Shown: positions 46,578 to 58,445 of the stretch, piece after piece | Position numbering within the stretch: the stretch's first letter is position 1 | Layout: every line of letters starts with the position of its first letter | Assembly: GCA_021464415.1 (NCBI GenBank) | Contig: CM038468.1 | Span: forward strand, 5,642,001-5,706,000 | Source: Lonicera japonica | Taxonomy: Eukaryota > Streptophyta > Magnoliopsida > Dipsacales > Caprifoliaceae | DNA length: 64,000 bases | Reading direction: 5' to 3' | The notes under the pieces: generated by a model | Seen by the model: the letters and a program-made list of their open reading frames with translations, nothing else | The model's database searches: none | What the model was told of the DNA's origin: nothing | Position numbers and translations under genes: made by a program

Positions 46578-47540
46578 TGGCTAATGAACTTGGTGGGTAC
46601 TCCCTCTCTCTCTCTCATACACACACTCACACATTTCATTTTTGTTTTGATTCAGATTCTTTTGAATTTTAGAGTTTCTACATTGTATATGATTAATTTT
46701 TAAACTTTTCAAAGATATATAACTTGGATAAAATTTATCTGTACAATATATAAGTGTACATTTTTGTTTTAACCCAGTAAGATATTGTCTAATTTGTATT
46801 ACTTTTAATATTTGTTTAGTTCAAATTTTAGGTCGTTCTTGAATTTTTAAATTGGTTAATTTACATTAGGAACCATTTATTATTAATGTCACTAAAATTA
46901 AATCGTAAGTTTTGAGTATCAAATTTTTTATGTGAAATTACTATTTTATATTTCATAAACAAACAAAATCTCAAACAATACTCGGTAGTTAAAACTAAAT
47001 TACAAATAACGACTAGTGAATACATAACACATCACACTACAGTTGCAAGCTATATGTTAATTAAATGTCTAAAGTATTTAGCATTGGTTATTATATATAT
47101 ACAAGAGAAAAAGTAGGGTAAATGTATTGACAAACGCAATTATCCTTTTAATAGAATATAGTCTTACTTTTAGAAGTTATATATGGTATCTTTTTAAAGT
47201 TGTACATTATATTAGTAACAAATATTATTATTTTCACAATAGTACTTAAAAAAAATAAAAAATTAAGTGAATAAATTGAATGCTTCAACCTTGGAAATAT
47301 CTAATCTTAGATTGAAGGCTTTGACTTCGAAAAAAAATAAGTGATTAAATTGAAGGCTTCAACTTAAAGACTTCTTTATTTTTTTCCTAATTACGCTCTT
47401 TTATTACACTGCCTCCTCATATTCATAGGTAATGGCTGCCCTAGGTTTTTATTTTATTTTATTTCTTTCACTTTGTTTCTTCTACTCATCATCAATATTA
47501 CTCCTTTTCAATTCTTTAGCAACAAAAATCTGCCGAAATG

Positions 47541-47650
47541 GGCAATGGCTGGCCCCAAGGAAAAAAGCTATCGCGGGAGTTCAAACTTGCGACGTGCGCC
47601 TAACCACACATCTAGACCCTTGCTTGCTAGGCCAACCCCTTGGGGTTACC
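47541..47650 (-). mobile_element. tRNA-related SINE
   Basis: The minus strand reads ACCCCAAGGGGTTGGCCTAGC (box A region) and, about 45 bases on, a box B-like AGTTTGAACTCC. GGGTTGGCCTAG is the usual head of a common plant SINE type. Confidence 0.65.
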
Positions 47651-47659
47651 TCTTTGTAA

Positions 47660-48485
47660 TTCAATAATAGAAGTTTGCACATACCAATTAAAAGAAAGGC
47701 AATATATATAACATTGTTGGTGTAAAAGTATGTGCAGGTATATATTTTTTTCCTTATTCTCCATATTTATATTTATGCTCTTTCACTTTATGAATTTAAT
47801 TCTTTTTTTAAGTTAATTGCTATTTTTAGGTAAAAAAAAAGTTAATTGCTATTATATTTTCTTTATTCTGCTTTTAGATCAAAACAATTATATATATATA
47901 TATATATATATTGTATTATGGATTAATTGGGTTAATTAATGAAGTAATATGTGAATATTCTGGTGTTTAATTTGTTAGAATGCCTCCATGAATCAACAAT
48001 CTTTTGGGAGTCATTTTTCAAAATTTGGTTTGAGCATCTCCAAATTAACTTGGTTATTGGTTCCTTTGCAATGAATTAATTACACTAGTTTTTTTAGATC
48101 TTTTACATCAAAAAATTGAATCGTAGACTTTATTGGTGCAATAGTTATGGATTTTTAAATTTATCAAATCTTCATTACAAATTAATATCTTAGTCTTCTT
48201 TTATTTTTATTCGGTCTGCCATTATATTAATTTGTTTGCTAATCTTAATTTCTTTTATTTTCAATTTTTTTTCCAGGTTACAAGGCTTCACATTACAATT
48301 CTCTATTATGCAAATTTTAAGCTCTAAAAGGGAAACCATACTTGAAATTTATTCCTAGTCCGCCTCTGACTGTAAGTAGTGGAGGTTAATAGTTATCAAA
48401 TACATCTAATTGTATATCTTGAATCTAAGCAATGCAAAATATGTAGGCAAACAATATAAAGTGGATCGAAGTCCGTCTATTTGGA
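47660..48485. other. AT-rich non-coding stretch
   Basis: No gene supported. Contains a TA run at about 47888-47910. Confidence 0.6.
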
Positions 48486-48492
48486 CGACTTA

Positions 48493-48780
48493 GGTTCTGT
48501 TTGATTGTAAAGATGGAAAACGAAAATAAATTTAGGTAACTTGTATAAAAAGATATAAAATGAATTGAGAGATATATGTTACTCATTTTAGGAGTATCTT
48601 CCTCAATCCTTTCATATTTTTGGTGGAAAATTTTTCCTTACTACCAAGCAAATAAAATTTTTTCATGAAAAAACTTAAAAATCAAGTGGATGTCACTCTT
48701 ATTACTCAACTTATTTTTCATCTTTTTACCAAAACTAGCACAATATATTTTTCTTTTTCACATTACAATCAAACAGAGCC
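48493..48780. mobile_element. Tourist-like MITE (288 bp)
   Basis: Ends GGTTCTGTTTGATTGTAA and TTACAATCAAACAGAGCC are inverted repeats with one mismatch over 18 bases. Both sides carry TTA (48490-48492, 48781-48783). Confidence 0.85.
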
Positions 48781-48783
48781 TTA

Positions 48784-50430
48784 ATTTACAAAGCGAGCCA
48801 TGTTGAAAGCTTGGTTGACGACATAAAGATTGGCAAGAACGGGTTGGATTAATGCCTTAGTTACAAACACATGCCATTGGTTTTTAAATTTAAGGGTTTG
48901 AATACAAGAGTGATATATATGCACTATATATATATAAATTACCATCAATTTGTTTATGAAAATTTATAGTTGCAATATATTGAGTTTAATACATTTTATT
49001 TTTTATTTTTGTTTTGTTCTGTGAATCAGATGCATATATGGTTTCATCTTTTATGTTGATTTCCCATCTCTAATTTCACATCGCAGAATGGATACTATTT
49101 AATAAGAGATTTATAGTTGGCTTCTTTGTTTTAATTAGCTTGGTTTGGGATAATTTATATACTTGATTTTTATTTTTATTTTGAAAAACTTAACACAACT
49201 TTGTATTATTATTCACAAAGTAGCAATTTCACCAATTTTTTGCAAAGAAAGTATTGCAAAATAAATGAAATTTATTACAGTAATTGTAGTATATATGTAT
49301 CCTTAATAACATATGTTGATATATGTTACTTTATCAAATTACTGCTTTGGTTTTAGCACAACCTAAATTCATTTTCATTTTATGATGTCTATTTTTCATC
49401 AATAAAGAAATGTAGTGACTTCATCCATTTTTGTGAGCTTAATTTTAAATTAATTTTATTTTTGAATTTAACTACCTTACAATATCAATTTATTATAATA
49501 CGACCATACATTGTGTGGGTTTAGGAGTTAACAAAATTACATAGTCCATTTAAAATTCATAGTTTTTTGCTTGATAGTAATGATTTTGTATGATAGTTTT
49601 TTGCTTTTGAATCGCTAATTCTCTTCATAGATTGGTGTTAGGCACACGTCAAATGATGAAAATATTAAAGAGACAAACTCATGTAGAAAGTTTTATTGGG
49701 TTGACTTTTAGAGATTTTTGAGACGGTTCATGGTACACAACTTTAGTGTTCACGATAATTTAGCATCTTTCAAATGTTGGCATTCTTTTGCTTTTCTTTT
49801 TTTCTTTGTCCGTTTTACATTTTCGTGAATTCTCTTTTACTTCTTCCATCTAAAATTGATAGTCCATCTTTCGCTTTAGTACTTTTAAGCAAACACACTA
49901 ATTTCCACATAATTATTGGGTGGTGAATAACATATTTAAGTGCCAACTATAAGAAGGTACACGTTTCTCATATTTGTACTTCAATGAACAAGAAATCAAT
50001 GTTGAACATTAAAAACTGCTATATGTTGCTTGAAATTGAATTCACCATCTCCAAATTGAAAATGCTTTGAGCAGCAGAAGAATTTTTGCATAAAACAGAG
50101 ATGCTTGTTGTAGCCCAATATTCAGTCGTCTAATTAGAGAGAGGAGCACATGTTCTTCTAGGACAACATACAAGAAGGTGACTATGTTTGCTCAATTATT
50201 TTCAGTAATTGCGTTTGGGTTAGATGTATTTGATAATCTTTGTTACTATAATTAATTATTGTCTATCTACTAGATGGTTTAATTTAGATTGATACTTATT
50301 TCCGCTTGGTTATCCCTTACCTTACTTTACTTAGAAATTATACAAAAATTTATACAACAAAATAGGTCAAAGATAAATATTTTTAGGAAGTGAATTAATT
50401 TCCTTTCTATAAGTCATACTTATCAATTAT
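48784..50430. other. AT-rich non-coding stretch
   Basis: I see no gene, RNA or clear element ends here. Confidence 0.5.
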
Positions 50431-50451
50431 GATGCACGGGTTGCACACTAA
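50430..50451 (+). mobile_element. Helitron-like 3' terminus (weak)
   Basis: GATGCACGGGTTGCACACTAA ends in CTAA before T, after a GC-rich motif typical of Helitron 3' ends, but the hairpin is short. The sequence after it (CTAAATGTAAATTTC) matches the interior of the block at 45713. This fits insertion of an element into a third copy of that block. Confidence 0.35.
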
Positions 50452-50454
50452 TTA

Positions 50455-51369
50455 CTAAATGTAAATTTCTAATAAGGTTTAATTAACTAAAAATTTGTAA
50501 AGAAACTTGGATGGAAGTTTGTGGAGGTAGTAAGATTTAGTCCACTAGGAGATTGACTTTAGGTGTTGGTCCTCCTTACTATAATTAAAAAGCAACTCAT
50601 TTTTAAATATATTTTTTTGGACTAAAATACCCCTAATCAATCATTTTAATAAACCTTACAATTATGGTAAACATAATTAAGGAAATTAGTTGACTTTTTA
50701 CCACCGTAACGTTAATATAATTGACGTTATGGTAGAATTAATTGTTAAAAATTGTATTGTAAATTATTCGGATAATCTATGGTACAGAATCTACAATGGC
50801 TAACTGTGGGGTTTGTACAGAGTAGGAAAATAATTATTAAAGCAAAAGAGAGGCGTGGTCTGAATGAAGGTACATTTTGTGATAAATTAAAGAAAATCCT
50901 ATAGTAGAAAATTGGTTGCATTTTGTGATTAGATTTAGCTGAAAGAAAATTAGTTAGATGTCTAACTTAATTAATGTTATCAAAATAGAAAATTAGTTTG
51001 TTTAGGTGTACATTAGCATTATGTTGAATAAGAGTTAAAACTAACTACCAGACAATCAAGAATACTTATGAAATTGGGGAAAAATAATATATGTTATTTG
51101 TTCGTATTTACTTGAGTTCTATTTGCAACAGAATTATATGAGTAGAGCTGCAAAGAATGTGAGTTGGATGTTGAAATCCTATTAGTGATACTCAATTAGT
51201 TGTTTAGATTGATTGTGATGAACTCCCTTTAATTTTACTACCTTTGGTTTGGTTATTTAAAATTGATTGATTGTGGTGATGCTACTTTGGTGTGTAGTAC
51301 AATTCTCTCTCTCTCTCGTTTGGATAAAGTTTTCTGAAATCTCATGCTTCTATGGATCCTTTATAAGTG
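50455..51369. other. AT-rich non-coding stretch
   Basis: The first ~40 bases match 45713-45750. Otherwise nothing was recognised. Confidence 0.5.
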
Positions 51370-51377
51370 ATCGGTAT

Positions 51378-51929
51378 TAGGGGTATTTTCGGTTTCGGTC
51401 GGGGTAGAAACTAGGGTACCCCAAACCCTTCCCAAACTTTATAATTCGGTTTCAGTTCGGTTCGATTTCGGTCCGGTTCGGTCTCATTCGATTTTTTTTT
51501 TATTATTGTTAAAACTTTAGTTCAAAATTGCACTAAAAATATAAATTCACTCAAAAGACGCTACAAAAAAACTATATAATGTATTTATTTTAATAATTAG
51601 CTTAAGTAATTATTTATAAATGTAAATAATCCATAGGGTTGGGTCATTTATATAATGTAAATGTTGTAAGAAAGTTTCCTTTTTTTTTCAACGTATTGTA
51701 AGACAACTTAAGTAATTACATTAAGTTGGCAAATATTTTTTTAAAAAGATTCGGTTTTTTCGATCCAATTTGTGGACCCCAAATCCCCAACCCATACTGA
51801 CCCAAATCAATCGATTTTGATTTCGGTGTCGGTTTTTGATTTCGGTTTCGGTTTGAGAAATTTTGGATCACAACGGATCGGTTCGGTTCGTTCGTTCGTT
51901 CTGTTTTCGGATTTCTGACAACACCCCTA
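51378..51929. mobile_element. hAT-type MITE (552 bp)
   Basis: Termini TAGGGGTATT and AACACCCCTA are inverted repeats with one mismatch. They are flanked by 8-bp duplications ATCGGTAT and ATCGGTAC, which differ at the last base. The subterminal TTTCGGTTTCGG and GGTTCGGTTCG runs are typical of plant hAT MITEs. Confidence 0.85.
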
Positions 51930-52224
51930 ATCGGTACTTGAATCTTTATGTCATTTGTATGTCACCACATAGATTGTTATGACAGACATAAAACAACTTA
52001 AAGTATTGTCCATGTTATCAAGTTAGTAGTATTTTAATATTATGTTTCTTCAATTTTGTGTCGTAATAGTTACTTCCTTCATCTATGCTTTCACTCCTTT
52101 CTTCAACCCCGTTATCAAATGCTTGCATAGGCAAGTTATCACAGTGGAATAGCAACTTTACGTAAGGCAAAGTTTGGTTTTTTTGGGTGATAGTAGAAAA
52201 GTTAACAGATAAGTAACACTCACT

Positions 52225-52770
52225 GTCACTCTACATAATTGTACATGAGATTTTCATCTCATAAGGCTCCTCATTCAATTCTTTCAAAGTCATTGGATCC
52301 TTTTCCGCTTTCGAGAATTCCCCTCATTCTTTTACTCCGTACTTATTTTTATCGAGGAACCAATCCAATTCGAAGTTGTTGATGTTTATACTGATCGATC
52401 ATAGAATAAAAATTATGATTTATTTTACTTTCGATTAAGCTTCTTCCCTATGAATTCCTTAAATTCAATATTCGAAGTTGCGATTGGATCTATTCATTAA
52501 AAATAATCAATTCAAGGCTTTGCTTATGTTCCCATAGGTGCTATTTTGGATTTGAATCAAATTTTCGATCAATCTAGATGGGGTGACTGCCTCCATTATG
52601 TTGTTGCTACTTCTTTAGTAGCTCAACACATGTACTATTTGCTTACTTGTGCATTCATAGCACAAGACTTTACTACTTAAGTTGCATTATATACTCATCA
52701 CTAATACTTCTCATGATTCACCATGACAGGAGCTTTTGCTCATGGAGCTATATTTTTCATTTCTTTATTT
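52225..52770. other. Plastid DNA insertion (NUPT) with psaB fragment
   Basis: At about 52608-52772 the plus strand encodes [20 protein letters not shown], then [12 protein letters not shown], matching photosystem I PsaB with several stops. At 52239-52275 CATGAGATTTTCATCTCATA with a following AGGCTCCTC is the reverse complement of the domain 5 region of a plastid group II intron. The two pieces appear joined and rearranged. psaB lies close to the intron-containing ycf3 in most plastomes, which would explain the pairing. Confidence 0.75.
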
Positions 52771-52779
52771 TTTGATCGC

Positions 52780-53260
52780 CTCAAAGGGATAAAAGAAAGA
52801 TCATCTTGTTTCTTCAACAATTTCTGATCTTTAGTGAACCTCTCAGTAAGATTTAAACCTATATGAAGTTTTGATCATTTATTAGAGAAAAAAAAGCGAA
52901 CGAATCTTGTAGTATTCCCGAGAAATTCTTTGATTTCTTCTGGAAGCAGATAAGTAGAACCCAAGCTAGCATGTAATAAACAAAGATGAATGCAATTATG
53001 GTTAATGTTGCAAAAATAAAGTTTTCCATATCTGTTGGTGATGGTAATGTTTGGTTAGGATGGGTTGGATTTGTAAACATTTTCAGCATAATGACCAGAT
53101 GGTCTTATGACCAAAGATATAGCTTCTAATTACTTCAAGATGAATTTCACAACCATTCTTGTTATTAGTTTTGGTGAACCATGAAATGTGTGGCTCAAAT
53201 GATTTTTACCTATAAAAATGTACTAGAATAAGAGGTATAGCTATTGTAAATTGTTTGATA
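52780..53260. other. Spacer before the inverted repeat
   Basis: A 76-codon minus-strand frame (53089-52859) has one hydrophobic segment, but I find no family match or codon evidence. It is not called as a gene. Confidence 0.5.
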
Positions 53261-53267
53261 AATAGTG

Positions 53268-55250
53268 ACTACGAGTGAAACTAGGTATTTTCGAGGCAAA
53301 CTGATTTGACAAAGATTAAAACCTTTAAGTAGGTTGTGGCTATTTTACTAATTAGGCAAAGTTTATTTTGCTGGATTTCTATGTTATAGTTCTAGATTTT
53401 TTATAGTTCTTGGTTGTTGCTGCTACTCCGTAGGAATTGAATTTTTGTTTCGGCTTGATTCTGTAATAAGTTGCAGGTCTCTGTTTTGATTTTTGACTAG
53501 ATTTGTAGAATTATTTGAGAGAATCTCGTTTTAACAATGGTATAGTTTATTGTTTAAAATATAGAAATAGATAAATAAATAACCATTGTTTCTAGGGGTA
53601 TTATTCTAATGTTTTTAACATTATAATTTAGAGAGGAGTAGGAAACTTATCTTTGTTTGCATCTTCGCAAGTCGATGGCAAGGTTGTCATGAAGTTTCAA
53701 AATAAATGTTATGAAGCTTTTATTGGTTTCTAGTACTTTAGACAAAGTTCAAATTTCTTACACTTGGTTGGTGTGTCTTATGGAAATTCAATCTTTAGAA
53801 TTGGTGAAGTTGAATTGTATTTAAGATTAGAAGACATTTACTTTTATTAGGACCATTTGTTAGAGAATTTTTTCTGCTTACTTCTTTGTAAACAACTACG
53901 AGGACAAGATCAACCTAGTAGTAACTCGGGAAAAGGTAGTTTAAGGAATAGTTTGTTAATTAGGGCATTTCAAGACATCCCGGAGGACATTGGAGTGGAT
54001 GATAAAGATTAATTCCATATGTCAGGGCATACATCCTTTTTATTATTAGGACATTTCTACTTCCTAATTGTGAGAAATCTATCGTCCCAATATTGTTTTT
54101 CATATTCTTAGAGACATGAGTGCCGATGCTCTCCCAAAAACTTAAGCTGTTAGAAGAAGAACCATAATGAATATCATGCTTAACACCCTCCCTCACGTGT
54201 GACCCCATACTCGCGCATGGATAGCATACAAATTTCGAATTTCGGATTAACAAATGGGGGGTCGAGGTGCCAAGGCTTGAATCTTGGACCTCTTAGAAAA
54301 CCTCCTAGAAAACCAACATCCGATACTATATTAAGAACCATCTAACTCAAAAGTTTAAAAAACTTGTTTGTAATTATTCTGATTAAAAACTAGTTTTTTT
54401 TCAAAAAAAATTTTTAGCACATTGTCCTCATCAGGCAGGCTTTCTTGGTCAATTTGGAAGCTCTACTCAAATTTCACCCTGAAAGGGGTGGAGCTACCTC
54501 CTCAACAATCCATCATTAAATGCTCACCCTGTGATGTAAGCTAAGGATAAATCATTTTGAATATTCATGATGAGGTATTATCTCTTTTTGTTGAAAACTT
54601 TTTAAAATTAATTTTCGAAAGTTGTTTCTGAAAAAAAAAATCTCAATATTTTAATGGCAATATTATAGAATGTGATATGGAGGCCTTATGCTAGATTTGA
54701 GATTCCAAGCCAGCGAATATTTTATTTTCGAACAATAATATTTGATTTTGATACTATAATATATTAAAGACCGGATGTAGCTCCTCGACAATTAAGAATT
54801 GATAATTTAGATATATAAATCTCAATTAATGGAGATGATACATCTAAAATCAAAGTCGATAAGAGGGCGTACAGAAAGGAAGTTGCTAGAATAGTATTGT
54901 CGGTATATTCAAGAATGGACTAAAAGGAGGTACAATATTTTTATCAAAGATTCATCTGAAGGTAAGTAAAATTTTTACTTATTCTTGAAGTTTAATTTTT
55001 AATTATAGTTTTTATGCTAACTTTACTTTTAATTGTAGATTTTGTTCTTCCTGACGCTCCGCCACAACAAGTTGTACAACCTCAGGAGAAGCTTCGTGGA
55101 GCTACAATTTTTGTTCTTCCTGACCCTCTACCGCAATAAGTTGTACAACCTCAGGAGGAACTTTGTGGAGATTCTCTTGGGACTTTCTCTTGGTGCTTCT
55201 CTTCATGAAAATTCTAATGAGACTTCTTCTCCTAATATGGATATGTAAAA
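53268..55250 (+). repeat. Left arm of a ~4-kb inverted repeat
   Basis: This arm pairs with 55265-57239 read in reverse. Matching landmarks include AGTTGCAGGTCT, AATAACCATTGTTTCTAG, GAAGTTGAATTGTATTTA, GGACATTGGAGTGGATGAT and TTCTTCCTGAC. By eye the arms are roughly 80-85% identical, with indels. A late frame near 55040-55120 reads VLPDAPPQQVVQPQEKLRG, repeated once. The arm carries an extra insertion at about 54180-54420. Confidence 0.88.
54180..54420. mobile_element. LTR-like insertion in the left arm
   Basis: The stretch TAACACCCTCCCTCACGTGT..ATCTAACTCAAAAGTTT has no counterpart in the right arm. These phrases are common in plant LTR retrotransposons on the minus strand, where GATACTATATT would be a mutated primer-site region. 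It post-dates the duplication or was lost from the other arm. Confidence 0.5.
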
Positions 55251-55264
55251 TGAATATGTGGAAA

Positions 55265-57239
55265 CTAAAAAACTCCATACCATGAGAATATTTTCACTTT
55301 GTACATTTTTATGTTGCATATCCATACCAAGAGAATAAGTCTCAAGAGAATCTCCATAAAGAAAAGCACAAAGAAAAGAAGTCTTAGGAGAATCTCCACA
55401 AAGCTCCTCCTGAGGTTGAACAACTTGTTGCCGTATATGTTTAGGAAGAACAAAATTTTCAGCTCCACGAAGCTCCTCCTGAGGCTGCACAACTTGTTAT
55501 AGCAGAGTATCAGGAAGAACAAAATCTACAATTAAAAGTTAAGTTAGCATAAAAACTATAATAAAAAATTAAACTTCAAGAATAAGTAAAAATTTTATTT
55601 ACTTTCAAATGAATCTTTGATACAAGTATTGTACCTCCGTTCAGTCCACTCCTGGATATACCGAGAATATTGTTCTAGCAATTTCCTTTCTGTATGCCCT
55701 TTTCTTAACTTCGACTTCAGATGTATGATCTCGGTCAATTGAGATTCATCTAAATTCTTAATTTCCAATTGTTGAGGAACAACATCCGGTCTTTGATAAA
55801 TTAAAGTATTAAAATAAAAAAAATTGTTCGAGAATAAAATAATATATGGCTTACAATTTCAAATATAGGATAAGGCCTCCATATCACATCCTACCAATAT
55901 TTTTATCAAAATAATGAAATCTTTTTTAGAAATTAGTTTTCAAAATTAATTTTAAAAAAATTTAATTAAAAGGAGATAATACCTCATCATGGATATTCAA
56001 AAAGATTTGTCCCCAGCTCACATCCCCAGCCCACATCACGGTGAGCATTTAATGATGGATCGTGAAAGAGGCTGCCCCATCCCTTGAAGATGGAAATTGA
56101 GCGGGGAGAGCTTCCAAATTGACAAAAAATGCTTGCCTAATGCGGACAATGCGCTCCAAAAAAACATCTGAAAAAAATAATAATTAGTTTTCAATAAGAA
56201 TAATTACAAACTAGTATTTTACATAAAAAAACAAAATAAAAACCCAATGGAACATAGCTCCAAAATCCAACTTGCTCCCTTGAAGTTTCTCAAATTCTTA
56301 CAGAATTTGAATGTAGTTTTGTAAGTACAACAGCGCCCCATACAAAGCTATTAAGAGAATCGGCACTTAAATCTCTTAGAAAATGCAAATACAATATTGG
56401 GACGGTAGATTTATCATAATTAGGAAGTGGTAATGTCCCAATAATAAAAAGGATGTATGCCCTGACATATGGAGTTAATCATTCATCATCCACTCCAATG
56501 TCCTCCGAGACGTCTTGAAATGCTCTTATTAACCAACTATTCGTTAAGCTACCGTTTCTCGGGTTCTACCAGGTTGATCTCATTCTAGTAGTTGTTCACA
56601 AAGAAGAGAAGCAGAAAAATCCTCACTAAATAGTGGTCGGCCATCAACCGGAAGTCCTTATAAAAAGTAAATGTCTTCTAATCCTAAATACAATTCAACT
56701 TCACAATTTATAAAGATTAAATTTCTATAAGAAGCACAAACCACATGTAAAAAATATGAGCTTTGTTAAAGTACTGGAACCCAATAAAAGCTTTAAAACA
56801 TGTATTTTGAAGCTTCATGCAACCTTGGCATCGACTTGCCAAGATGCAAACAAAGATAAATTTCTTGTTCCTCTATAAATTGGAATAATAAACACATTAG
56901 AAAAATAAGACTAGAAACAATGGTTATTTATTTATCTATTTCTATATTTTAGACAATAAAATATACCATTGTTAAAAAGAAATTTTCTCAAATAATTCTA
57001 CAAATCATATCAAAAATCAGAACATAGACCTGCAACTTGTTACAGAATCAACTCGAAACAAAACTTCAATTCCTAAAGAGCAACAATAACAACCAAGAAT
57101 CAGAAAAAGTCAGAAACTACGACATAGAAATCCAGTAAACAAAGGTTTGCCTAATCAGTAAAATAGCCACCAATTGCTTCAAGGTTTTAATCGTTGCCTA
57201 TTCAGTTTTCCTTGTAAAGATTAAGTTTCACTCACTACA
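55265..57239 (-). repeat. Right arm of the ~4-kb inverted repeat
   Basis: Reverse complement of the left arm. Its minus strand holds a longer readable remnant: QRPDVVPQQLEIKNLDESQ, then LRKGHTERKLLEQYSRYIQE (near 55800-55630), and two VVQPQEEL copies near 55490-55390. The charged, probably coiled-coil sequence resembles C-terminal parts of CACTA-type transposon proteins, but no domain is certain. The arm ends at the CACTA-type terminus at 57234. Confidence 0.85.
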
Positions 57240-57420
57240 CCAAAATGAGCAGATTGTCACTAAAAAATGCATAGTTATTGTAACCGGTTTGTGTCCGTGA
57301 CAAATAGTTGTCCTGGTTTTGAACCAAGACACACATTCGCTCAATAGAATTGTCACAATTTAAAATCGTAGCAATTAGTTTACAACCGAGACATTTTCTA
57401 ATTTGATTTCTCCTTTTAGA
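57234..57420 (+). mobile_element. CACTA-type transposon terminus
   Basis: CACTACACCAAAATGAGC matches the CACTACA-AAA ends of plant En/Spm elements. It is followed by subterminal GTCAC/GTGAC repeats (TTGTCACTAAAA, CCGTGACAAATAG, TTGTCACAATTT). Orientation says the element extends to the right. No matching TAGTG end was found in the window. Confidence 0.65.
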
Positions 57421-57535
57421 ATTTTTAGCATGTGGTAATACTCCCCCTTTTTCTCCAAAATATTCCCAACGTCACTCTATTCCCTCCAAATCCATATTTC
57501 CTCCTTTCTAATTCAGCCTACCATCTCCAAATCCC

Positions 57536-57566
<31 letters not shown>

Positions 57567-58440
57567 ATGTTAAGGTTCTTTGTCAATCCCTTTCTTATAT
57601 TTCTTGTTCCAATCTTATTGCAAATATGCTCGTCGCTTCTCACTCGATTGCTAGGGTTTGCTTTTTTAATCATGTTAGAGTTTGCTTCAAAGTTGCTATA
57701 TCCTTCGACCAAATTGTGCTTAATCGTACATGACGGAGTGTCTGCTATATTCTTAGAAGGTAAGGTGGGATCCGGAGAGTAAGATATTCACATATTCACT
57801 TTTAATTTGGGAATTTTACTCATTTTGTTCATAATTCTCTATTTGTGTAAATATCATTTTTTTTTCTTAAATTGTCGCATACTTTTGGCTACACTATAAA
57901 CCAAAAATTTTATATGTTTTTGTTTTGCTTTAGGTTGCTTAAGTAATACCAACATGTTCAATATGTATCTATTGTATTTACTATTCTATAGATCATGATA
58001 TGTATCTTTGGTTCTACAATCAATTGGTTGATGATGAACTAGTAATTTGATAAAAAAAATCCCTATGGAAAGTGGAATCTATTCATATGACTTTGCTAGG
58101 ACTGAAGTTTGTATAGGAAAATCTATGGTCTATTACATTGCTACAAGTTTTAGGATTAAGAGGGATATATGGAAAATCAAGAGCTGAAGTTTGTATAGGA
58201 AAATCTAGGTTCAAACATACGGAATCACCTTAGGCCTTTTACTTTAGTGATTAACTTAATTAAAGCTCAAAATATTTTGGGAATAGTATTTTTGTGGCTT
58301 ATTTGTCTTTGTTTTTGTTAGATCTGAGTAATGGGCATTTCTCTTTTCTTGGTGACAACTCATATTTATTAAAATGATGTTCTGACTTAATTACCACTAA
58401 TCAATCATGGTAAACATTTAATGGAAAGTTTGATAGATAT
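57421..58440. other. Non-coding stretch with (TC)13 microsatellite
   Basis: Contains a TC run at 57541-57566. The open frame at 57432-57782 lacks family similarity and is partly built from that run. It may be CACTA interior or its target. Confidence 0.5.
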
Positions 58441-58445
58441 AATAA

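Larger units (their letters stand above)
44935..47165. repeat. Paralogous AT-rich block, copy 1
   Basis: Phrases in this block recur in the same order at 58446-61003: CTAATTTCAAGCGTCAAATT, AACCGAATATGATGTGTAAA (with changes), GATGAGTTCTCTGAATAAAG and GCAAGCTATATGTTAATTAA. It has no coding content. It is enlarged by the internal duplication at 45225-46577. Confidence 0.75.

Noticed and set aside
52859..53089. 76-codon minus-strand frame with a hydrophobic segment
   Set aside because: Considered as a small plastid membrane protein because of the nearby psaB fragment, but it matches none that I recall.
57432..57782. 116-codon hydrophobic frame
   Set aside because: Part of it is a translated TC microsatellite and there is no recognisable family; the CACTA context makes a gene unlikely.
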